NCBI GenBank assembly: GCA_031276195.1
Contig: JAISNN010000014.1
Location: 1-64,000 of the forward strand
Length of the DNA: 64,000 nucleotides
Origin: Clostridiales bacterium
GTDB taxonomy: Bacteria; Bacillota; Clostridia; Christensenellales; JAISNN01
Direction of reading: 5' to 3'
How positions within the stretch are numbered: position 1 is the first letter of the stretch; each line of letters opens with the position of its first letter. Below are positions 52,272 to 62,439 of this stretch, one piece after another. The notes under the pieces are model-generated. The model made no database searches, was not told the origin of the DNA, and worked only from the letters and a program-made list of their open reading frames with translations. The position numbers were made by a program, and so were the translations under genes.

Positions 52272-53276
52272 TCACAGCATACGGAAAACTACCGTCAACG
52301 CGGTCATCGCAACCCCGATCACAACCGCCGCCGCAACCGTTAAGCGCGTCTTTTTGGCTTCGGGATTCGCGCTCGTTTTGTCCCAATCGACGGGATTGTC
52401 CGCGTTTATCTTCTTTATGCCGCTTATCAGCCCGTAGATCATCAGGGCGGCAACCGCGACCGCAAAGCCGATCGCAATCACCGCGGCGATCATCTCGCCC
52501 GCCGGATCGGGCGGCACGCTTTCAACGGGCAAAGATTCCGCAGCGGGCATATCCCCGGCGGACGAAGCCAAAAACGAAAGCGCGTATGCCGTTACTAAAC
52601 TCGCCGCGTTGTTCAAAAAATGAAACGTCATAGCGGGTATTATACTGCGGCTTTTGAGCGTCAAAACAGCCAAAATTACGCCGATAAAAAAGGTATAGAA
52701 GGTCTGGTCGATATTCATGTGCATAAGCGAAAACATCGCCGCCGAAAGGATAACGCCGACTTTCGGGCTGTCTTTGTACGCGCCGAGTAAAATTCCGCGG
52801 AAGGTAAATTCCTCAAAAATCGCGGGGAAAAGACACCCCGTTACCAAACCTAACAAAAACATCTCGAAACTCATCGCCTCGGTCTCGGCGGCCGCCGCCT
52901 CCGCCGCCGCCTCGCCCATGGGCAAAAAACTCAGAGCCGCTTGCGTCAGCGCGGAGATAAATGCGCTCACCGTCATCGCGCAAATCGTAATCCATACGAT
53001 CCTACGCATCGCGCCGCCCGCCGGCGCGGAAAAACTTATGTATTCGCCGAAAGTTTCACCGCCGTCCGCGCGCTTTTTTCGGAAAACGTTGAAAAGCGTA
53101 AACGGCAAAATCCCCAAACAAAAGACCTGCGTCGTCAAAGAAAGAACTAAGTTTGCCGTCAGCGCGTCCGCATTTAGATCGATAAGAACCTTTGAAACGA
53201 TAAGAGCGGCCGCTACGTTGACTATAAAAACAAGCAGCACCGTCTTATTCGCCGCTAATTTTTTGTTGTCCGTCAT
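52272..53276 (-). CDS. CPBP-family intramembrane metalloprotease
   Basis: EEFTFRGILLGAY, FSLMHMN, FHFLNNA motifs. Confidence 0.92.
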   Translation of the reverse strand: MTDNKKLAANKTVLLVFIVNVAAALIVSKVLIDLNADALTANLVLSLTTQVFCLGILPFTLFNVFRKKRADGGETFGEYISFSAPAGGAMRRIVWITICAMTVSAFISALTQAALSFLPMGEAAAEAAAAETEAMSFEMFLLGLVTGCLFPAIFEEFTFRGILLGAYKDSPKVGVILSAAMFSLMHMNIDQTFYTFFIGVILAVLTLKSRSIIPAMTFHFLNNAASLVTAYALSFLASSAGDMPAAESLPVESVPPDPAGEMIAAVIAIGFAVAVAALMIYGLISGIKKINADNPVDWDKTSANPEAKKTRLTVAAAVVIGVAMTALTVVFRML

Positions 53277-53709
53277 TTTATTTTGTCTCCTTTTTTTATT
53301 TCCTTTTTTGTTTTGCGTCCGTTACGCGGAGTTTGTTTTTGTTGTTTGTTTTTCGCGGTATTATACCGTGATTTTTTGTATTTTACGGCTTGTTTTTTTG
53401 AGTTGCGTCCGTTTTTTCTTTCGCAATGCTAATATTGTTTTATAGGTTTGTTTTATCTTTGTTTTTGCGATACTAATTACAAGTTTACCGGTTTGAGTTA
53501 TATTCTTTATTTCCGCGGTACTAATGCCGCTTTATCCGCTTGTTTTGCCTCTTTGTTTTTAAAGCGTTATACCGTTTTATTTTTCGGTACTATACCGCAT
53601 TTTTTTGTCGGCGCGATATATAATTTTGATAGTTCTAAGTTTGTGTGATGATTTTGCTTGACCGGTATGACTTTTTATCACACAGATTTAGAACTCCCAT
53701 AATTTTTTT

Positions 53710-54720
53710 CTATCTAAGCGTTCCCCAAACGAAAGAGAATATCGTCGTAAGCGCGCCGAACACGACCGCGCCCGCGAGAAAAGCGTAATTTTTCAGAGGT
53801 ATAGTTCCGCGTTTTTTTATCGCCGCGCCGATATCCGCGGTCGTATCGGCAAGCGAAGGTTCGCCGAGATTCTTTATCGTCTTTACCATAAAATACGCCA
53901 TAACCGCCGCGGCCGCATAAAGCGCGAACGACATCGCGCCCAAAAGATCGTTTAAAAGGTTCGCGATCGAATCGGGATATTGATAGCCGTAGGCGCGGAT
54001 CGTCGAAAAAGCGTTTATGCAAAAATGTATTATCATAGACGACACTATGCTGCGCGTTTTTATGACGACGTACCCCATTACTATGCCGCCGACGAAAGCG
54101 TACAAAAACTGCTGTATGTTCATGTGCATCAGCGCGAATAAAAACGCCGACAGCAAAACTCCCGTTTTCGGGTTGTCCTTGTACGCGCCGAGCAAGATTC
54201 CGCGAAAGGTCAATTCCTCAAAAACAGCGGGCAGCGCCGCCACCAAAAAAAGATCGAGTATAAGCCGCCCGGCATTAGGATAGAGAGTTCCGCCGCCGTT
54301 CGACGGTTTGAACCCGAAAAGTTGAATCAAAATATAATTTATGCCCGCGACGGCAAGGTTTATAAAAAGCATAAACAACGCGATCAAAAAAACCTTCGAT
54401 ACCGCTTGCTTTTTCGGCTTGTTAAGGCTGATGTGTTCGGCAAAACCGCTCTCTTTAACACCCATAATAAAAGACGAGAGAAAATCGCCCGCTTCGGACT
54501 TTTTCCGCGGTATAGATCCGTCCTTTTTATAGAGAAGTCCGAACAGCGCGACGGGCAGAATTCCCATACAAACTATCTGACTTATAAGAGTGTAGGTTAT
54601 CTCTAACCGGTTGTCGGTCAAGCGGACGAAGTCCGAACCGAATATAATGCTCAACGCCGCCAGCGCGAAAAAAACAAAAAAGATAGTTATGTCGGCGGCT
54701 AACCTTTTGTTTCGGGTCAT
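53710..54720 (-). CDS. CPBP-family intramembrane metalloprotease (paralogue)
   Basis: EELTFRGILLGAYKDNPKTGVLLSAFLFALMHMN, IHFCINA. Confidence 0.92.
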   Translation of the reverse strand: MTRNKRLAADITIFFVFFALAALSIIFGSDFVRLTDNRLEITYTLISQIVCMGILPVALFGLLYKKDGSIPRKKSEAGDFLSSFIMGVKESGFAEHISLNKPKKQAVSKVFLIALFMLFINLAVAGINYILIQLFGFKPSNGGGTLYPNAGRLILDLFLVAALPAVFEELTFRGILLGAYKDNPKTGVLLSAFLFALMHMNIQQFLYAFVGGIVMGYVVIKTRSIVSSMIIHFCINAFSTIRAYGYQYPDSIANLLNDLLGAMSFALYAAAAVMAYFMVKTIKNLGEPSLADTTADIGAAIKKRGTIPLKNYAFLAGAVVFGALTTIFSFVWGTLR

Positions 54721-54969
54721 ATATTTTTCTCTCCGTTTTTTCTAGGAAGATATTTTTACGGTTTTTTAATGCTTTATTCCGCGGCGTTATGCCGCGTTTT
54801 TGATTCGTTTTTCTTTATATTCGTAAACGTTTTTATTTCACGGCACTATACCGCGGTTTTGGCCTGCTTGCGGCTCGTAAAACGCTTTATTCCGCGGTAC
54901 TACACCGCGGTTTCCACTCGTTTTTGTCTAATTCGTAAACGCTTTATTTTACGGTATGTTTGCCGCGTT

Positions 54970-56151
54970 TTATTTGCTCATTTCGACCACGAACGCTTTC
55001 CAAAACTCCTCGTCGAACGCCGCGGGATTCGACCGCATCGATCCGCCGTTTATACACTCTCCCACTATCGCCGCCGACAATTTGTTCAGTCTTTCGTCGT
55101 GAAAGGACATAGGGATTTTCAGCGCGCGCGCAAGACTCCCGACCGCGGCGATCGCCGCCTCCGCCATTATTTCGTCGTCCGAATCGGAATTGCCCGTGAT
55201 CAGCCTGCCGATCTCCGCATATTTTTTCAGCGCGTATGGCTTATTTATTTCCATTATACGCGGAAGTAATATCCCGCAGATCAAACCGTGCGCAAGCCCC
55301 GTATGCGCCCCTATCGGCGACGCCAGCGCGTGAACCGCGCCCGCTCCCGCGTTCGATATAGCCACTCCCGATTTATACGCCGCAAGCGCGGTCTCCTCGC
55401 GCGCGGAGATATTCCCGGGGTCGCTGTACGCCGCCGCAAGATAGCGGATATGCCTAAACCCTTGACGGCAAAATTCGTCCGTCCGTCCGTTCGCATAGTT
55501 CGACGTGAACGCCTCGACCAACTGCGTCAGCGCGTCCATTCCCGAAAACGCCGTTACTTCCCCGGGCGCGCCCGTATACAAAGGCGCGTCGATTATCACG
55601 CATCTCGCGGTAAGCCGCTCGTCGCGGAAACTCTTTTTGTAACGCAGCGCACCGTTTTTTATGACGGCGTTTTTCGTCGCCTCCGCGCCCGTTCCCGCCG
55701 TCGTCGGAATCGCTATAAACGGCAAAGGGGAATTGCGCATTATCTCGCGCCCCGGCAACTCCAAATACTGCTCGACGCCGCCGTCGTTCGCCAGCATTCC
55801 CGAAACCGCTTTCGCCGTGTCTATAACGCTTCCGCCGCCGATCCCGACGACGCAATCGAACCTCCCGCCTCTGTGCCGCCCGACAATCCCGTCGACCGAC
55901 GAAACTTCCGGCTCGCCGCCCGCGTATTCCTCCGTTTCAAAGTCCACGCTTTTTAAAGTCAGCGACGAAAAAAATATTTCCGAATCCTCGCTTTCCAAAA
56001 AATGCTTTCCCGCGATGACAAGACAATTCCGCCCGTGCGGCGCGATATACCGCCCCGCAGAAACGATCGCGTACCTCTTTATGATCACGTTTTGAGGCAT
56101 ATTCAGCCGAATTTGCTCTTCTTGCTCGTCTTGTAAATAAACTTGCGCCAT
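54970..56151 (-). CDS. Iron-containing alcohol dehydrogenase
   Basis: GIGGGSVIDTAKAVSGM, PTTAGTGAEATKNAV, GMDALTQLVEAF, HALASPIGAHTGLAHG. Confidence 0.93.
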   Translation of the reverse strand: MAQVYLQDEQEEQIRLNMPQNVIIKRYAIVSAGRYIAPHGRNCLVIAGKHFLESEDSEIFFSSLTLKSVDFETEEYAGGEPEVSSVDGIVGRHRGGRFDCVVGIGGGSVIDTAKAVSGMLANDGGVEQYLELPGREIMRNSPLPFIAIPTTAGTGAEATKNAVIKNGALRYKKSFRDERLTARCVIIDAPLYTGAPGEVTAFSGMDALTQLVEAFTSNYANGRTDEFCRQGFRHIRYLAAAYSDPGNISAREETALAAYKSGVAISNAGAGAVHALASPIGAHTGLAHGLICGILLPRIMEINKPYALKKYAEIGRLITGNSDSDDEIMAEAAIAAVGSLARALKIPMSFHDERLNKLSAAIVGECINGGSMRSNPAAFDEEFWKAFVVEMSK

Positions 56152-56323
56152 AGCGTCGATATCTCCCGTCGAATTTTAACGTCTTTTTTAAAAACGTCTT
56201 CTAAACGTTTTTTTAACGTTTTTTAACGTTCGGAATTTGAGTATTCCCTTTTCGACTCTATTTTAACATATAAACGCTTCAATTTCAATAGGTTTTTTTG
56301 TTTTTTATTTTTTATTTTTTTTT

Positions 56324-56700
56324 ATGCGGGAGAAAATTTTTTGAAAAAAGTTTTTCTCCCGTACCCTCTTTCAAAAACTTTCAATAATTTTAATGAAAAG
56401 GCTATGTTTTTGCCGGCTGTCATAGGTAATTTGAATGAAAACTCTTTGAATGGTATTCCCCGGACGTTATATTTCAAAAACTTTTAGTATTTTTAATGAA
56501 AAGGCTATGTTTTTGCCGACCGCAATAGGTAATTCGAACGAAAACCCTTTGAAAGGTATTCCTCCGACGCTCTCTTTCAAAAACTTTAAATAATTTTAAT
56601 GAAAAGGTTATGTTTTTTCCGGCCGCAATGGGTAATTTGAATGAAAACTCTTTGAAAGGTATTTCCCGGACGTTATATTTCAAAAACTTTTAGTATTTTA
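56324..56700. repeat. About 105-bp tandem repeat (three copies), preceded by a family B hairpin
   Basis: TTTTAATGAAAAGGCTATGTTTTTGCCGGCCGCAATAGGTAATTTGAATGAAAACTCTTTGAAAGGTATT. Confidence 0.88.
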
Positions 56701-56761
56701 GATAACGTCTTTTAAGTTTTAGATTTTTCGGACGGAAAGCGGTTTGTTTTTATTTTTTATA

Positions 56762-57232
56762 CTAATCGTGTTTTTCCCCGGCGTAAAACGGCTTTCCGAA
56801 CATTATTCCGTCCGTTCCTCCGACCTCCATAAATATCGGCGGCATCACCGCCGCGCTCCCTCCGCCTTGCCCGAACGACAGCCTGACCCCCCTTTTGCCG
56901 TCCTGCCTCTGCGACGGACGGGCGCGCAAACGCAAGGCATATGAGGTCAGCGCGAGAGAAAAAACACGCCGCTTCATAAGTATGCGATAGGCGTTTTTGA
57001 GCGTTACGCCGTTCAAAAGATATTGAACGAAATATTCGACCGCCGCGCCCGAATCCGCCCCGACCGCGTCCAACGCTTCGAGATTTTTCGCGCATTCTTC
57101 GCACAACGGCAAAAATTCCCCGTCATCCGGATCGCGCGCCGCCGCGCGCTCTCTCTCCTTTGCCTCGGCAACCCTTTTGTCAACCTCGAATCCGCCGCCG
57201 CAAAAATCGCAAAATACCATCACTTGCTTCAT
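56762..57232 (-). CDS. Hypothetical protein with two Cys-X2-Cys motifs (zinc-ribbon-like)
   Basis: MKQVMVFCDFCGGGFEV...LPLCEECAKNLEAL; start trimmed to an internal Met. Confidence 0.5.
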   Translation of the reverse strand: MKQVMVFCDFCGGGFEVDKRVAEAKERERAAARDPDDGEFLPLCEECAKNLEALDAVGADSGAAVEYFVQYLLNGVTLKNAYRILMKRRVFSLALTSYALRLRARPSQRQDGKRGVRLSFGQGGGSAAVMPPIFMEVGGTDGIMFGKPFYAGEKHD

Positions 57233-57417
57233 TTTATTTCCTCGCTTAACATTGCCGCATAATCGACCGCTCCGCCCCCCCTCTTCGCGGAGGAGAATTT
57301 TCGCTCTCACGGTGATAAGTATGACCTATCTTAACTTATTTGGAATTTAATAAACAACTCGATATTATTAAAAGTTTTTTCACGTTTGACTTACTATCAC
57401 GCTCAATCTCACGCTTC

Positions 57418-58944
57418 CTAATTCTCTATAAAAAACTTCAAGAGGCTTTCTCCGCTCTCGAAAAAACCGCCCTTTTTTACCGCCATTTCGTTATATTCGC
57501 TCACGCCGTTCGACAGGTTTTTTTGTCCGTCGAAAATCATAAACGGCACGGGATCTACGCTGTGCGTCATCGTCGAAAGCGGCGTGGGGTGGTCGGGCAG
57601 AATCATAAGCGAATATTCGAGATTTTTTTTGTCAAGCCCGTCCTTTATATATCCGATCACGCCGTCGATCTTTTCGATCGAACGAATCTTTCCCTCGCGG
57701 TCGCCGTGGTGTCCGCATTCGTCCGCCGCCTCGATATGGAGATATACAAAATCGCAGCCGTCCGAAACCGCCGAAAGCGCCGCTTCGGCTTTGCCTAAAA
57801 AGTTTGTCTCGACCGTTCCCGTCGCGCCCTCGACCTCATAGATTTTCATATTCGCCGCCATACCGATCCCTTTGATCAAATCCACGGCGGAGATAACCGC
57901 GCCCTTCTTTCCGTTTAACTTATAAAAATCGTCTATCATCGGCTTTTTTCCCTCGCCCCAAAGCCAAACGGCGTTGGCGGGATTTTGTCCGCGTTCGATC
58001 CGTTTTTTGTTGATCTCGTGCGCCGTCAAAAATTTATGCGACTCCTCGATGATCTCCCTAAAAGTTTCTCCGTATACGCCGCGCGGCAGATATCCGCCGA
58101 TTTTTTTGCCCGATATGTCGTGCGGCGGGGTGCAGACCGTCCCCGTCTTGCCGTTCTCTATGATCAGACAGTTTCTGTATGAAACGCCTCCGTAAAACGT
58201 GAAACATCCGACGGCTAAGGCGGGCTTTCCGGACGGATCTATACCGCCGCTTTCGTCGCTTTTTTCTATAATATCTGTTATGTTTTGAATCGTTTTCGGC
58301 GTTTCGGCGGTTTTTTGCGGTACTGTACCGCGTTTTTGGGAATCGCTTAACGCCTTTAAATGCTTTTCAAAATCGGCGATTAGTATATGCGCCTCCCCCG
58401 TGCCGATTTCGCCCGCGCTGTAATCGAGCATTATCTTTTCGCCGAAACAATCCGAGCCGGCTTGCGGATCTTGACTTTGAATCCGGCGGTTTTGGGCGTT
58501 TGCGTTTATGCCGCGTTGTAAAGTTGAATTTGCGTTTGCGTTTTTGTTCGCGCCGTTGCGGCGTTCGGCGTTTGCGTTTATGCCGCCGTTCTCTTGCGCG
58601 TCCGCGCTTTTCTTTTCCGCATTCCCCAAGGTTACAAGGTTGCATCTCAACGCCAAATCGTCGTCTTTCATCGCGATTCCGATACTGACGGCTTCGAGCG
58701 GCGAACGCCCCGTGTAATACCGCTTCGGATCGTAGCCCATAACGGAAAGATTCGCGACGTCGCTCCCGGGCTTCATTCCGTCGGGAACGGTCTTGACCAG
58801 CCCCGCGAAAGAACGCCCGATCAACGAATCTATGACGGGAGTTTTCGCCTCGCAAAGCGGCGTTTGAGGATCTGCCGCGCCGCCGCGCGGAATGTCCGCC
58901 ATACCGTCGCCGAGAATTATTATCTTTATCTTTGAATCGCTCAT
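57418..58944 (-). CDS. apgM: Cofactor-independent phosphoglycerate mutase, archaeal (ApgM) type, with two in-frame insertions
   Basis: IIILGDGMADIP, GSDVANLSVMGYDPKRYYTGRSPLEA, IMLDYSAGEI, HIEAADECGHHGD, ILPDHPTPLSTMTHSVDPVPFMI. Confidence 0.9.
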   Translation of the reverse strand: MSDSKIKIIILGDGMADIPRGGAADPQTPLCEAKTPVIDSLIGRSFAGLVKTVPDGMKPGSDVANLSVMGYDPKRYYTGRSPLEAVSIGIAMKDDDLALRCNLVTLGNAEKKSADAQENGGINANAERRNGANKNANANSTLQRGINANAQNRRIQSQDPQAGSDCFGEKIMLDYSAGEIGTGEAHILIADFEKHLKALSDSQKRGTVPQKTAETPKTIQNITDIIEKSDESGGIDPSGKPALAVGCFTFYGGVSYRNCLIIENGKTGTVCTPPHDISGKKIGGYLPRGVYGETFREIIEESHKFLTAHEINKKRIERGQNPANAVWLWGEGKKPMIDDFYKLNGKKGAVISAVDLIKGIGMAANMKIYEVEGATGTVETNFLGKAEAALSAVSDGCDFVYLHIEAADECGHHGDREGKIRSIEKIDGVIGYIKDGLDKKNLEYSLMILPDHPTPLSTMTHSVDPVPFMIFDGQKNLSNGVSEYNEMAVKKGGFFESGESLLKFFIEN

Positions 58945-59049
58945 AATACAAAATTTCCTTTTTGCTTTTTCTTAAAGACGCGCTCCGCTTTTTTTATGCG
59001 GAAACGTCCTTTATCCTTTCGACTTTTTTATTCTTAATGTGATTTATGG

Positions 59050-59240
59050 TTTTAAGGTACTATACCGCGCTTTTTTGCGGAATTATATAAATGCTTTTAG
59101 GTTTTTGTTTTTATTTATAACTTCGTTTTTAAGACACTATACCGCGCTTTTTTTGGCAAACGTCTTTTTATTCTTTATTATTTCTATTCTTAATCTCATT
59201 TGTTTTTTTAAGGTACTATACCGCGCTTTTTCCGTGAAAA
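59050..59240. repeat. Three spaced copies of GGTACTATACCGCGCTTTTTT in a semi-tandem array
   Basis: Direct reading near 59058, 59133 and 59212. Confidence 0.8.
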
Positions 59241-59244
59241 TCCT

Positions 59245-59826
59245 TTATCCTTTCAGTTTTTTTCTTATTCTCTGTATCGCGTTGTCAATGCTCTTTTCCG
59301 TTGCGTTTTTTTTGATTTCTCCGCCGCTTCTGATCTCCGCGGCTATCTCCGAATAACTTTTTCCTTCGAGATATTTTTCCATAATGATCCGCTCTAAACG
59401 GCTTAGCGTTTTTGATTCCGCTTTCAATTCCTCGTATGCCTCCGCCGATAAGACGCGTTCTTCGGGTCCGAAAAAATCGGGAGCCGTTCCGAGATCGTCC
59501 AGCGGAACGCAGTTATTGAGAGCATAATTTTTCGCGCTGTTGTTTTTTCGCACCGCGTCTATGATCTGCCTCTTTATGCAAAGCGACGCGAAACTCTTGA
59601 ACCGCGGATTTCTCTCGGCGTCAAATCTCAAAACCGCGCGGTAAAGCCCGATCATACCCTCTTGAATCAAATCGTCGCGCTCCCCCCCCGTCAAAAAAAA
59701 CCGCCGCGCGCATTGCAAAACCACGCTCTTATACCGCGTCAAAAGCGCGTCCATAGCGTCGGCGTCGCCGCCGCGCGCAAACTCCGCGAGATTTTCGTCC
59801 GAATATTCGTCCGACGGTTTTTTCAT
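59245..59826 (-). CDS. SigH-like sigma-70 family factor
   Basis: YKSVVLQCARRFFLTGGERDDLIQEGMIGLYRAVLRFD, FKSFASLCIKRQIIDAVRK; C-terminal LERIIMEKYLEGKSYSEIA. Confidence 0.88.
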   Translation of the reverse strand: MKKPSDEYSDENLAEFARGGDADAMDALLTRYKSVVLQCARRFFLTGGERDDLIQEGMIGLYRAVLRFDAERNPRFKSFASLCIKRQIIDAVRKNNSAKNYALNNCVPLDDLGTAPDFFGPEERVLSAEAYEELKAESKTLSRLERIIMEKYLEGKSYSEIAAEIRSGGEIKKNATEKSIDNAIQRIRKKLKG

Positions 59827-59929
59827 AACATACTCCGTTTTTTTAAGTAAGAAATTGCCGGGGAAACTTTTTGAAAAAAGTTTTGGTACGTTTGACGGCG
59901 TTTTATTTATTATCGTAAAATATATTCGC

Positions 59930-60155
59930 CGCGCGCTTTTCGCTATAATACGGTTTCGCGGCTCTGTACCGCGTTTTTTTGAGATTTTGCGGTTAGATAT
60001 ATTCGCGGCATTATCCCGCGCTTTTTACGGCATTTGGCGGTTAAATATTTTTTCCGTGTTTATCTTTTCGCCGCGCGCCGTTTCGCGGCTCTGTACCGCG
60101 TTTGTTTGAGATTTTGCGGTTAGATATATTCGCGGTTCTGTACCGCCGTTTTTTA
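59930..60155. repeat. Tandem array containing CGCGGCTCTGTACCGCG and related palindromes between rlmB and the sigma factor gene
   Basis: TTTCGCGGCTCTGTACCGCGTTTkTTTGAGATTTTGCGGTTAGATATATTCGCGG twice. Confidence 0.85.
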
Positions 60156-60174
60156 TCGCGTAACGCGGCATTCT

Positions 60175-60912
60175 TCAAACTTTTAAATCTCTCTGTCTTA
60201 TGATCTCATAGAGGGCGATTCCGCAGGCGACGGACGCGTTCAGCGAATTCACCTTTCCCAGCGTCGGCAGGCTCACAACCCTGTCGCAAAGTTTTTTTGT
60301 CAACGCGTGAACGCCCTCGCCCTCGCCGCCTATGACAAGCGCGATGTCGCCCCTCAGCGGTTTCGCCGAATAGATCGGTTCGCCGTCCATATCGGCGGCG
60401 ACGATATTTATAAATTCGTCCTTCAACGTCCTTATCGCGTCGTTTATATTAGTTACTCTCGCGATCTTGACGTGCGCCGACGCGCCCGCCGAAACTTTGA
60501 CGACCGCGTCCGTTACGCCCGCGGCTCTGTGCTTTCCGATTATGATTCCGTTCGCGCCCGCGCACTCGGCGACTCTGATTATCGCGCCTAAGTTGTGCGG
60601 ATCCTCTATACCGTCCAAAACCAATATCAAACGCGCGCCTTTCGCCTTGTCCGCCGCCAAAATGTCTTTTATATCGGCGTATTTAAAATCGGTCGTAACC
60701 GCCAGCGCGCCTTGATGCCGCCCCGAAACCGAAAGTTTGTCGAGCAGTTCCTTTTCGGCGTAGATGACCTTTATCTTTCGCTCTAACGCGCGCGCGACGA
60801 TATACGAAAGTTGGGGGTCGGGCTTCGCGGAGTTTTTTTGGACGTATAGTTTTTCTATCGTCGCAGAGCCTTTCAGTAATTCTTTTACGGGATTTTTTCC
60901 TTCCACTATCAT
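60175..60912 (-). CDS. rlmB: 23S rRNA 2'-O-methyltransferase RlmB/TrmH family
   Basis: VEGKNPVKELLKG, LDGIEDPHNLGAIIRVAECAGANGIII, VNSLNASVACGIALYEIIRQR. Confidence 0.92.
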   Translation of the reverse strand: MIVEGKNPVKELLKGSATIEKLYVQKNSAKPDPQLSYIVARALERKIKVIYAEKELLDKLSVSGRHQGALAVTTDFKYADIKDILAADKAKGARLILVLDGIEDPHNLGAIIRVAECAGANGIIIGKHRAAGVTDAVVKVSAGASAHVKIARVTNINDAIRTLKDEFINIVAADMDGEPIYSAKPLRGDIALVIGGEGEGVHALTKKLCDRVVSLPTLGKVNSLNASVACGIALYEIIRQRDLKV

Positions 60913-61079
60913 TTTTGTTTCCTTAATCCTTCTTTATTTTCCTATTGATTTTTTTTAGAATTTCTTCGTTTTTTTTTTAGAATTTCAATATGTAATTTTG
61001 CCGCTTATTATTGCCTTCTTTTTCGGCTTTCCGCGTCCGTTGCTTTTTAATTTTATTATACATTTGTTTTTATTTTTTC

Positions 61080-61275
61080 TATTCCGTTTGTTTTTCGCGG
61101 TTCTATACCGCCGTTTTAGGCTTGTTTTGCCGTTCCTTTGGTTTCTTTCCGTTCCGTTTGTTTTTCGCAATACTATACCGCACTATACCGCCGTTTTAGG
61201 GCTTGTTCTATCTTTCTTTGATTTCTTTCCGTTCCGTTTGACTTTTGCGGTTCTATACCGCCGTTTTGAGGCTTG
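61080..61275. repeat. About 80-bp tandem repeat (three copies) with GCGGTTCTATACCGCCGTTTTAGGCTTG
   Basis: Direct reading. Confidence 0.85.
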
Positions 61276-61392
61276 CTATTACATTTTTTATCGTTTGATT
61301 TTTACCCGCGTTTTTTATGTCGAATAATATGCGGTTTTAGATCAAACGCGCGTTTGATTTAAAAGTTTAGCCGCTATATACGCCGTATAAAT

Positions 61393-62322
61393 TTAACCGC
61401 CCTCGTTTCGGCTCGTCTTATGTCCGCTGTTCCAAATGTAAAACGCGTCGTTTAATTCCGATTTGTATTTATCGGACATACTGTTCCTAATCTTCAAAAA
61501 TTGTTCGTTCTCGCGGAAACTGTAATAGTCGTCGTTGTTCCCGACGATTATGTGGTCAAGCAGGTTGATCTCCAAAACGGGAAAAACCGAAAGCATCTCG
61601 ATCGACGCGTCTATGTCGTTCTTTGACGGACGGATATCGCCCGACGGGTGATTGTGGATTATGACGATATTCGTCGCGCCGCATTGCAAGGCGATCTCGG
61701 CGATTTGCCTAAGGTATATCGCGGTTTGGTTGACGATTCCTTTTTGCAAAAGTACGCGGCGAATGAGTTTGAACCCGCCGTTTAGACAGAGGAGATACGC
61801 TTGTTCGGTTTTTAGGTTGGTCATAAAACTCTTGACATACTGAAAAACCGCGTAGGACGTGTTTAGGCAGTCGTTCTTTTTCGCTTTGTCATAATTTATT
61901 CTCGACGCGATTTTGTGGTGCAGCGCGATATTCGCCGCCGCTATGTCCGTCATTCCCTTGACCGTCCGCAATTCCTCGAAATCCGCGTCGAAAACCGCCG
62001 ACAGCGAACCGAATTTGTTTATCAATTCGTGCGCTATGACGTTGGTATCTCTGCGCGGAATAAACGGAAACAAAAAATATTCCAAAACCTGATGATCGGG
62101 ACAGATGTCTATGCCGCCGTCCAAAAGTTGCCGCCTAAGACGGCTGCGGTGATCCTTGTGAACGCCCGCGGAACCGGAACTCCTTTGGACGGGCTTGCGC
62201 TTTGTCCTTTTGCGCGGGACTGCCGCGCCGGTTTCAAACGCGCCGACCGGAAGATTTTCAAATAATTTTTCCGATTCGTCCTCACCTTCTAAATTGTTTT
62301 TGAAATTATTTTTTTTATCCAT
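61393..62322 (-). CDS. radC: RadC family JAB/MPN-domain protein
   Basis: RRQLLDGGIDICPDHQVLEYFLF, TNIVIIHNHPSGDIRPSKNDIDAS, LLDHIIVGNNDDYYSFRE. Confidence 0.92.
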   Translation of the reverse strand: MDKKNNFKNNLEGEDESEKLFENLPVGAFETGAAVPRKRTKRKPVQRSSGSAGVHKDHRSRLRRQLLDGGIDICPDHQVLEYFLFPFIPRRDTNVIAHELINKFGSLSAVFDADFEELRTVKGMTDIAAANIALHHKIASRINYDKAKKNDCLNTSYAVFQYVKSFMTNLKTEQAYLLCLNGGFKLIRRVLLQKGIVNQTAIYLRQIAEIALQCGATNIVIIHNHPSGDIRPSKNDIDASIEMLSVFPVLEINLLDHIIVGNNDDYYSFRENEQFLKIRNSMSDKYKSELNDAFYIWNSGHKTSRNEGG

Positions 62323-62439
62323 GCAAATATTTTAACATAAAACGGGAAAATAGTGTATAATAAAAACGCAGAAATATATTTTTTTATACTAAAAAAACGG
62401 TAAATAGGTAAAAAAATTGAAAATTCGGCGTATCGGGGC

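Noticed and set aside
51821-52386. ORFs encoding RGTIPRKQTVSGIPRRKNSFTAYQ repeats as proteins
   Set aside because: Same reason: repeat-array translation without gene signals.
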